From contig OY101115.1 of the NCBI GenBank assembly GCA_956465555.1, forward strand, positions 1,488,001 through 1,552,000: 64,000 nucleotides of DNA, read 5' to 3'. Of the stretch, positions 41,122-49,000 are shown in pieces. Position numbers and translations under genes: made by a program. The first letter of the stretch is position 1, and each line of letters opens with the position of its first letter. A model generated the notes under the pieces. That model saw nothing but the letters and a program-made list of their open reading frames with translations, was not told the origin of the DNA and did no database searches. This DNA is from Nitzschia sp. pyKryTriq1. Lineage: Eukaryota > Bacillariophyta > Bacillariophyceae > Bacillariales > Bacillariaceae.

Positions 41122-41516
41122 TTATCGCTGCTGTTGATCCTGAAGTTTCTTTTGCTTTTGACGAAGGATCTCTTGATCGACCTCTATTTGTTTTCGCTGC
41201 TCCTTGATCAACTCCCGATATTCTTTGCGTTTCGCCTCCTGGGCCTCACGGATCACTTCCGGCTTCTCCGAGCTAAAGAGATCGTGTCCTGGGCGTTGGT
41301 CCTTTCTGAAGACAGGATAGGCGCATAAAGCAATGATCGAAGTACTTCCTATGGCTATCCAAATTTGCGGGTTAACGGTGCGGACTGCCAAAGAAAGCAA
41401 GAGAATCATGGGTGAGAACTTTGGATACATTATCACAACGATTATCGAGTAGTGTGATTTTAGAAGAACGGATTTTTGTCGTCGCCGCAAGAGGCAAACT
41501 TACGGCGTTGGATCAT
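41122..41516 (-). CDS. Small single-pass membrane protein (91 aa), tiny first exon
   Basis: Minus-strand exons 41516-41504 (13 nt: ATG ATC CAA CGC C) and 41384-41122, separated by a 119 bp intron (GCC|GTAAGT ... TTTGGCAG) in phase 1. The product starts MIQRLRTVNPQIWIAIGS, has one membrane helix (IWIAIGSTSIIALCAYPVF), then KDQRPGHDLFSSEKPEVI and a charged Gln/Lys/Glu-rich helix to the end. The short basic start before one helix and the charged tail resemble accessory subunits of mitochondrial inner-membrane complexes, but that is only a guess. Without the splice, a frame starting at 41430 or upstream would also read through, so the start is moderately sure. Confidence 0.6.
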
Positions 41517-42250
41517 TGTTCTTCGCTCAATTAGCAAACAAGGAGGCTATCACCGTGTTGCAATGATACTTGCACTAGGTTCTTGTGCAAAGCAAATGCA
41601 TTTGAAATGCTGTACTGCAAGCTCGAAGGTTGTTGGTCGGTGGTGGTTACGTTTGTGTCTCTTGTCTCACGTTTCACGGCGAAAAAGCGTGCTGGAGGAG
41701 GATGGGTGGGTCATCTGCGTGATGAGTTGTTGGCAGTCGGAAGAAAAACGCGCGCCCGACCTCCCACACGCGCGCGTGTGAAATTGTTCGGATGAATTGA
41801 TGATTAGTCCGATCAAGTAATGTTGATCGGATTGGTCGCAATCTTACCAACCGTTTTAGGAATTGCTGTAGAGCGATGATGGTGTCCAATCGTACAAGGC
41901 TTGTTTTTACAAACCAAGCACACACCCAAAATGGAGTATATGTCTGGCTCTTTCCCTTGTAGGACGACCGTAGGACGTTACCATAATACGTCGCAGAACC
42001 GAGAGAATTAGCGGATGGAGAGGTAACGGTGAGGACACGCTTTGACCATAGTTTCCCAATGGCTTCTGGTTTATCGGGAGCGAACAGTTCTTTCCACTCG
42101 TTGACATATGCTTCTTTTTTCCCAATGTCACGTTTGTCGCCCCTGAAATACTCTGAACTGGAGAGTTCACTGATTAGAATATCGAAGGAACGACGGATTA
42201 AATTTCCGAATTCACTTGTTTGACTCTTTCCGCTGAAATACTTAAAGAAC

Positions 42251-42400
42251 AAAGTAACCCCTCCTCCGGGTTACCCCACTGTAACGATAGTACTATCAGC
42301 CAATTAGACAATCCAATGTAAAATAAATCGAAATCAGCCCGTGTATCAATAATTGTGAGACGATCACCTCCGGGTTATGCCATGATAGAGACATGACGGT
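42251..42400. repeat. Diverged relative of the same repeat, with GC-capped hairpin
   Basis: Contains GTAACCC-CTCCTCC-GGGTTAC (42254-42274), a perfect 7-bp stem, then AATCCAATGTAAAATAAATC and a second CACCTCCGGGTTA element. The order is changed relative to copies A-C. Confidence 0.6.
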
Positions 42401-42490
42401 GTAGTGGTACCTGTACTGTAAAGTTCAGTACGTCGCTATCTAGCTAGTAGTAGTAGCAGAGGCCGATTACGAGTGTAGTGTGCGTACCGG

Positions 42491-42625
42491 TACATGAATG
42501 TGACCGGCGCGCATAAAGCAAGTACCCGCTCGCGAACATAAAATTTAAACCTAGAAGGATATAATCCAATGTAAAATAAACCAATCCGATGGCACATAAC
42601 GAAGGTAACCTCCGGGTTAGCCCTT
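42491..42625. repeat. Dispersed repeat unit, copy A (135 bp)
   Basis: Starts CATGAATGTGACCGGCGCGC, continues through CTCGCGAACATAAAATTT, AATCCAATGTAAAATAAACC and AATCCGATGGCACATAAC, and ends with the small hairpin TAACCTCCGGGTTAG. Copy B shares most of its positions. Confidence 0.8.
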
Positions 42626-42649
42626 TACAACTGGAGTGATGTGCACGAG

Positions 42650-42785
42650 TATGAATGTCACCGGCGCGCAAAAAAGCAAGTACGCGCTCGCGAACATAAA
42701 ATTAATACCTAGAAGTATATAATCCAATTTAAAATAAACCAATCCGATGGCACACAATATGGGTAACCTCCGGGTTAGCCCTTTC
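42650..42785. repeat. Dispersed repeat unit, copy B (136 bp)
   Basis: Same order as copy A: ATGAATGTCACCGGCGCGCA, CGCGCTCGCGAACATAAAAT, AATCCAATTTAAAATAAACC, CCGATGGCACACAATAT, TAACCTCCGGGTTAGCCC. It begins 159 bp after copy A in the same orientation. Confidence 0.8.
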
Positions 42786-42882
42786 GACTGCGTTAGCCAA
42801 TGGATGCAATGACGACGTCATTATTTAAGCCTATTTAAGCTTAGTCTGGCGCTGCCTTAGCCAATTAAGAATGTTGTATACG

Positions 42883-42992
42883 TACATGAATACGGCCGAC
42901 GCGCAAAAAAGCAAGTTCGTGCTCGCGAACATAAAATTTATTTCTAGAAGGTTATAATCCAATGTAAAATAAACCAATCCGATGGTACATGA
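42883..42992. repeat. Dispersed repeat unit, copy C (partial, 110 bp)
   Basis: Contains CATGAATACGGCCGACGCGC, GCTCGCGAACATAAAATTTA, TAATCCAATGTAAAATAAAC and CCAATCCGATGGTACATGA, then diverges before the hairpin end. Confidence 0.75.
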
Positions 42993-43681
42993 GGAAATCC
43001 TGGGGCTTGCACTCGGGCACTTGGCATTCGGCCTTCGGGTGCAAGACCACTGCGGCTCCATAAAGAATCATCTGTGTCAGGAAGGGAAACTGAGCAAAAC
43101 GATGAAAATTTGCTGCGCGACGAAAATGATTCAGAAGAGACGAATGAAATGATGGAGGAACCAACCAACTCTGAACCAGAATCCGTCAGCGACATGGCAA
43201 AGCTTTTGATTGAACATAAATATACAAATAACGTGGTTGATCTTTCGTAACAAACATCTTTCTTAGCCTGATCGTCGTCCTTGGGTTCGTATCCCATGAC
43301 AGACTGTTCAGTCACTATTGATCAGTCGTGGATCTTTGAACGCATAATCCCACATCATCATCATCCTCTCGTACGAGTACGCCAATATATCGACGCCCAC
43401 TACGAGCTACAAGACTAGTCTTGAGCAATCTCACTTTACGCCCATGTTTTGAATTTACTTTGGTCAGATCAACGCTTAGAAAATACTAGGAAAATTGGGG
43501 TGGTCTGGGAAAGCTACGATGAGAGATGAGAACTCCCATCAGATATGTTGTGTCACTGGAGAAGATCGCGCGTCGCATACCCGCATTTATTGATGCTCTC
43601 TCGTCTCTCGTTCTGCCTTCTCGTTTCTCTCATAAAATAAACATCGACCCCATCATTAATCCGAATCATCAACTCGCTTCA

Positions 43682-44437
43682 ATGAAACTTTTCGTTTTGT
43701 TTACAATTTCATGTGTGCAGGCATTTTCTGTTCTGCCTGAGTCGATGGTTTACCGCCATCGGGGCCGCATTTTTAGACTGGATGGCACCCCTACGCCAGA
43801 AGAACATTTAGCCGAGCTGAAAGGTGAAATGCGGGACCTGCAAAAGCAGTTGGACGTCGTTGAAGCTACACACGATGAGGTGCGCAAGGGCATCACTCTG
43901 GATCCAGGTTCATCCAGATTATCCCATATTCTTGTTTTAGTAGCTCAAATCTCACCCTGTTCGTCACTCAAATCTTATTTCTTTTAGGAAGCCGAGGCCA
44001 TATTGGCGGAGAAGTTTCTTGAAAAGGCGATAGAAATCACAGAGACACAAGAGCAGATAGAAGAAGCGCACATCGAGGCAGCACACAAGGAATATGAAAA
44101 GGTGTTATTCGAAGAGGACGCTTTGAAGCGCGTTTTCGATGCAGCTGCCCATGATGCGGAAAATGCTGATTCCATCTTGGAGTCGCTAGAGAAGTTGGAG
44201 GCAGCAGAAGATTTCGAGAAGCGCCGAGAGATCGCTGTCTCTAAGGTCGCTCACAATGTTGAAAATTATGTGGAATCGCGCTTCCGCTCTGCAAAGGAGG
44301 AGGAACTCCATGCCAGAGAAGAAGAGGAAAAAGCCAAAAAGGAGCTAGATCAGCTACATATGGGGGAGGAAGGACTCAAGGCAACTCTCAAAGCAGTCAA
44401 GGAGAATAGAAAGAGGCTTTCTGAAGACCGCGCGTGA
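43682..44437 (+). CDS. Putative plastid-targeted coiled-coil protein (215 aa)
   Basis: Exons 43682-43879 and 43988-44437, with a 108 bp intron in phase 0 (GAG|GTGCGC ... CTTTTAG), joining VEATHDE to EAEAILAEKF. Another donor at 43908 would be out of phase with this acceptor. The N-terminus MKLFVLFTISCVQAFSVLPE is a signal peptide with Phe directly after the predicted cleavage (VQA-FSV), the classic diatom plastid pre-sequence mark. From residue 45 on, the protein is a long charged coiled coil (EEHLAELKGEMRDLQKQLD; EQIEEAHIEAAHKEYEKVL; EEELHAREEEEKAKKELDQL). No enzyme motif. A structural or scaffold role in the plastid is inference. Confidence 0.72.
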
Positions 44438-45167
44438 AAGCATGCAGTCTCGCATCTTTTTGCACTCGCATCCTTCTTTCTTCTATAATTATGCAGAGCA
44501 CCACCATTGACCCTCCTCTCTCAGGTTCATTCTCCTTGCCAACTGCGAACAACACTCTACATTCGAGTACATAATACTGATAATGCTGCCCAAGTGCAGC
44601 CAATTCATCCCTTTTCTTCTAGCGTACCATGTGATCCCGTACTGGTTGGAGTAGATACACGTTGCTTCGTCTCGAATGAATCATGAGCCCCCCTCCTCTT
44701 CCTCAGGTGTCTTTGTCAAGTCACTATTTTTTCTGCTTTCGGAGTATTACATCCAGACAGAGATGCGCAGTCACATTCATTGAACAAATAGCGACGAGCG
44801 AGCGATGAGTACTCTACTACCTATAGTACTTTAGGGATATCTACTCTGTAGAGAGAGTGGTAGACTACGTACGAGTGAGGAGACTACTACTCTACGGTAA
44901 GAATAGACAGTTCGAAGATGTGAATTCGGTTCAATTTGGAACAGGTCGGATTAGTCGATCAGGCTTGAAACCGCTATCGAGCGAATATACCGGTTACCGG
45001 TAGTAAAGTTCGTGCTCTCACATCATGACGAGAGGGTGCTGATGAGAGAACATAAATGGATGCAATAGTGAACGCTCATTCCGATGTTCGATGCTTGCCA
45101 TTAGATCCAAAGACACAAACATTGCCATAGGACATTGAGTTGAATCCAACCGTTCAGTGTCAGGAGA
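44438..45167. other. Intergenic spacer, 0.7 kb
   Basis: No gene recognised. TACTCTACTACC, TAGAGAGAGTGG and related simple repeats lie at 44805-44905. A TACCGGTTACCGGTAG motif lies at 44988-45003. Confidence 0.55.
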
Positions 45168-45791
45168 ATGGGGGACGAATATGTTTCTTATCAAACGCCA
45201 TCCACTATCATTTCGGAGTCAGTCTACCATTTCTTGAGGGGAAGTATCTACGGTGCAGCATTTGGATTGGTAAGGAGATACTCGAATGCATAAGCTGAGG
45301 CTCGTCATCCTCGCTTTATCCTTGCTTCAGACTCTCTAATATCTTCTCGATCGACACCGCTAATCATAGGTAACTCCCTTTCATGCTCCAGGATCGCTGA
45401 CTGCCATCCAAGGTAAATTCGTGCTCTCTACGATCACGTCCAAACATCGTGTTTCCGAAATGCATTCTCACCACTTCATCTTGGTCTTGCTTTGATAATT
45501 ACAATCATGACAGAGGCCAAAACAGGTATATTCAAGCCAGCGGCACCGTTTAGTTCATTATCCTCAGTTCCATCCAATGCTATAGTCTTTGGGTCCCTCT
45601 TGGCTGTGCAACGATTTGGATGCAAAACAGCGGAATTTGCTCGGAACACGCGTGATCCGTGGAATGATTTCTTTGGTTGTGCTGTAGCTTATCCCTACTA
45701 TCAAAACATAGTTATCCGGCATCCTGTATGGCATAACAGAGTGGTCGGCGGGGGTGTCCTCCTTGCGGTGCTGTTTGCCAACTGGTCCTGA
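45168..45791 (+). CDS. Tim17/Tim22/Tim23-family membrane protein (140 aa)
   Basis: Three exons: 45168-45269, 45370-45412 (43 nt) and 45514-45791, with introns of 100 and 101 bp; phases 0 and 1 agree. The product begins MGDEYVSYQTPS and reads FLRGSIYGAAFGL-VTPFHAP, then EAKTGIFKPAAPFSSL, NAIVFGSLLAVQRFGCKTAE, RDPWNDFFGCAVAYPYY, HNRVVGGGVLLAVLFANW. Gly-rich hydrophobic helices with small-residue motifs and the D-x-WN-x-FFGC segment are typical of the Tim17/22/23 superfamily, which includes mitochondrial import channels and complex I subunit NDUFA11. At 140 residues it is close to both groups. A mitochondrial inner-membrane place is likely; which branch it belongs to is not decided by reading alone. 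Confidence 0.78.
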
Positions 45792-46099
45792 GTTGCATCT
45801 GTACAGTCTGCATATGGTGGGCAAACCTGTAATTGCAGAGTATATTTCATGGCGTAATGGGCCTTGGATGAGCTCTTCTCCGGGTGCGATCGTTCGCACG
45901 GACGCTTGTCGTCTAGCAATAGAGTCAATCCTTTCGAATTGAACTTGAACAGTCGGCCACCAAAAGACTAAAGTAAACGCAGTACATTACGACGTAAAGC
46001 ACAATACCATGGCAGACAATTACACTTGATTTTACCATAGCTTGGTCTACATAGACACAGAGACATAGATCAAAATCGAAACATTCCAATCAAGTGTCA
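45792..46099. other. Convergent spacer, 0.3 kb
   Basis: Lies between the ends of the Tim-family gene and the kinase gene. Only 3' UTR sequence is expected. Confidence 0.5.
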
Positions 46100-49000
46100 T
46101 CATTGTGCACTGCTGCCATCAGGAGCGTCGATGCTTGAAGTTTCGGGAGTGCTTGAAGAAAGAGCCGAGTTCTCCGCCGCCTGAGCTTCAGCAAGCTGCT
46201 GTTGCCTCATCGCCTCCCTTCGCCGTTCCCAGTCCTTCTGCAGCTGTTCAATCCTCCGATTCTGCTCGATTTCCTCTTGTTGCCTTCGCTTTTCAAAGTC
46301 GGCTCGTTCTTTCTGGTGCTTCTCGAGAGTTTTCTGATGCTGGACTTCACGCTGGACCTGCGTCCGCTGCAAATTGTCCATCCGACTGTCAAAAACTTTT
46401 TGGGCTCTCATCATATGCTTTTGGAAATCCTCGTCCAACTTACGCAACTCAGCTGCAATCTCCTCGTCGTCAAGATTTTCAACATCAATTTCAATGGAGG
46501 GCACTCCAAGTACCCCATTCATATGATTATACTGGGAAATGACTTGATCATCAGCAAAACTGCTAGATTCCATGAGATTGTTCGCCGCCGGAGTATCCTG
46601 AGCGGTGACCTCGTCTACCGCCAAGGCCGGATCGGTTGGTATTTGAATCGGAATATTTGAACTAGCTTCAACATTGGCATTCGTATTGGGTGGACCAGAA
46701 GGCGCAGGTTGCTGCTGCTGTGAATCTGCCGGCACGCCTTGGTGTTGCGGCACCGCCTGTGGTTGATTAGGTACGAACTGCTGGTGCTGAGGTGGTTGCG
46801 CAGGTCCCTGCGGGTTTTGCGGGGGAACCGCATGGATTTGTTGTTGGTGCTGTGGCTGTTGCGCAACGGGATGGGACTGCTGCTGTCCCACGGCAGGCCC
46901 ATAACCCTGGTTCTGAGCATTTTGAGACATTACGTGCATTTGCTGGTTCGGGTTTTGTTGCATCGAGTGCTGCTGCATAGAATGTGTGGAACTCTGCATG
47001 TATTGCGATTGTCCCGCTGATGATTCGTTGTGATGAGTTGCCTGGTAATCGTACCCACCACCCACATGACCGCTGTTGCCTTGCACTAGCATGCCTTGGC
47101 CAATACCCTGAGAGGGAAGCGGGCCTTGATTCTGAGACTGGTGTCCGTATGGGGCGGGTGCGGCCACATGTGCCTGGGCAGCATGATCCTGGTTTTGAGG
47201 ATTATTCATGTACGCGGTTGGTCCCTGTCCTTGACCATCTTGCTGTCCTCCACTCTGTGCTTGTAGCTGATTTGGAACTTGGGTATGCTGCATTTGGGCC
47301 TGGTTGTAGCCTTGTCCTGTGCTCTGCGCCTGTTGCTGATTTGGAACTTGGGTATGCTGCATTTGGGCCTGATTGTAGGCACCCTGTCCTTCACCTGGCT
47401 GTCCTACGCTCTGCGCCTGTTGCTGATTTGGAACTTGGGTATGCTGCATTTGGACCGGATTGTAGGCACCTTGTACTTCACCCAGTTGTCCCACGCTTTG
47501 CGCCTGTTGCTGAATCGGGACTTGAGAATGCTGCATTTGGGCATGATTGTAGGCACCCTGCACTTCACCCGGTTGTCCCACGCTTTGCGCCTGCTGCTGA
47601 TTCGGGACTTGAGAATGCTGCCCTTGGGCCTGACTGTAGGCACCCTGCACTTCACCCGGTTGTCCAATGCTTTGCGCCTGCTGCTGATTCGGGACTTGAG
47701 AATGCTGCATTTGGCCCTGATTGTAGGCACCCTGTCCTTCACCTGGCTGTCCTACGCTCTGCGCCTGCTGCTGATTTGGAACTTGCGTATGCTGCATTTG
47801 AACCTGATTGTAGGCGCCCTGTCCTTCACCTGGCTGTCCGTTCTGTGCTTGTTGCTGATTTGGAACTTGGGTATGCTGCATTTGGACAGGATTGTAGGCA
47901 CCCTGTCCATCACCCCGTTGTCCTACACTCTGCACCTGCTGTTGATTCAGAACTTGAGAATGCTGCATTTGAGCCTGGTTATAAGCACCATGTCCTTCAC
48001 CCGATTGTCCTACGTTCTGCGCCTGTTGCTGATGATTTGGAACCTGGGTATGCTGCATTTGGGCCTGATTGTAGGCACCCTGTCCTTCACCTGGCTGTCC
48101 GCTCTGTGCTTGTAGCTGATTTGGAACTTGGGCGTGCTGCATTTGGGCTTGATTGTAGGTACTCTGTCCGTCAACACTCTGTTGTCCTCCGCTCTGTGTC
48201 TGTGGCTGATTTGGAACTTGTGCATGCTGCATCGGAACCTGACCGCCGCCCTGCTGGACCTGTTGCTGATTCGGAACTTGTGCATGTTGCATCGGAATCT
48301 GACCTGCCCCCTGCTGGACCTGTTGCTGATTCGGTACTTGTGCATGTTGCATCGGAATCTGACCTCCCCCCTGTTGGGCCTGCTGCTGATTTGGAGCTTG
48401 CGCATGGTGCAACGGAATCTGACCGACGCCCTGTTGGACCTGCTGTTGATTATTTGTAGCTTGAGCATGCTGCATAGGAAGCTGACCGCCGCCCTGCTGG
48501 ACCTGTTGATGGTTTGGAGGTTGCGCTTGCTGCATTGCAGCCTGGCCATAGGCACCCTGACTATCAACGCCCTGTTGTCCATGCTGCTGGTTTGCCATCT
48601 GTCCTTGCTGCATGGGAACCTGGGCATAAGTCGGGGCTGGACCTGTAACATCAGCTGACAAGCTCCGCACGAGTGGAGCATGTCCATAGTTTTGCGGCCC
48701 TATATTTCGAGAGGAGTCAGGCGGAGGCGGTGCAGGTGACGGACCGTTCTGGCCAGGATGAGGATTCCAATTCTGCTGTTGATGCTGACCATGTCCAACA
48801 TGGGCAGGCGCAGTTTGGATGGTTTGATCACCGTTGCCCATTTGCTGTCCGACAGAAAGGTTTTGCATTTGTGAATTTAAAGGGAGAGAACTCAATGAGT
48901 CTCCACTTGCCTGGTGCTGGGGGTGCATATGCATTTGAGGCATTGAACCCTGGTGCGTCATTTGTTGTCCATGAACATGGGGTGACTGTTCTTGAGCCGG

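Larger units (their letters stand above)
41517..43681. other. Gene-poor region with repeat cluster, 2.2 kb
   Basis: No supported gene. A minus-strand frame at 41674-42252 has no ATG and no motif. Acidic, Glu/Asn-rich plus-strand coding-like text (frame ending TAA near 43250) could be a scrap of an old element or gene. The repeats at 42250-42992 are listed separately. Confidence 0.55.

Noticed and set aside
41674-42252. Minus-strand frame (192 codons) beside the repeats
   Set aside because: No ATG at all in the frame and no family resemblance; kept only as part of the repeat region description.
43880-43987. Alternative donor at 43908 (CCAG|GTTCAT) for the coiled-coil gene
   Set aside because: It is out of phase with the only good acceptor, whereas the donor at 43880 is in phase.
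46984-48459. Long plus-strand frame (491 codons) opposite the WNK repeat region, and a second one at 47279-48115
   Set aside because: The frames are open only because the coding repeats on the minus strand are periodic; both show repeated Leu/Ala-rich text and no family motif.
47215-48600. CRISPR-like regular repeats
   Set aside because: They are in-frame protein-coding tandem repeats without unique spacers, in a eukaryotic gene.
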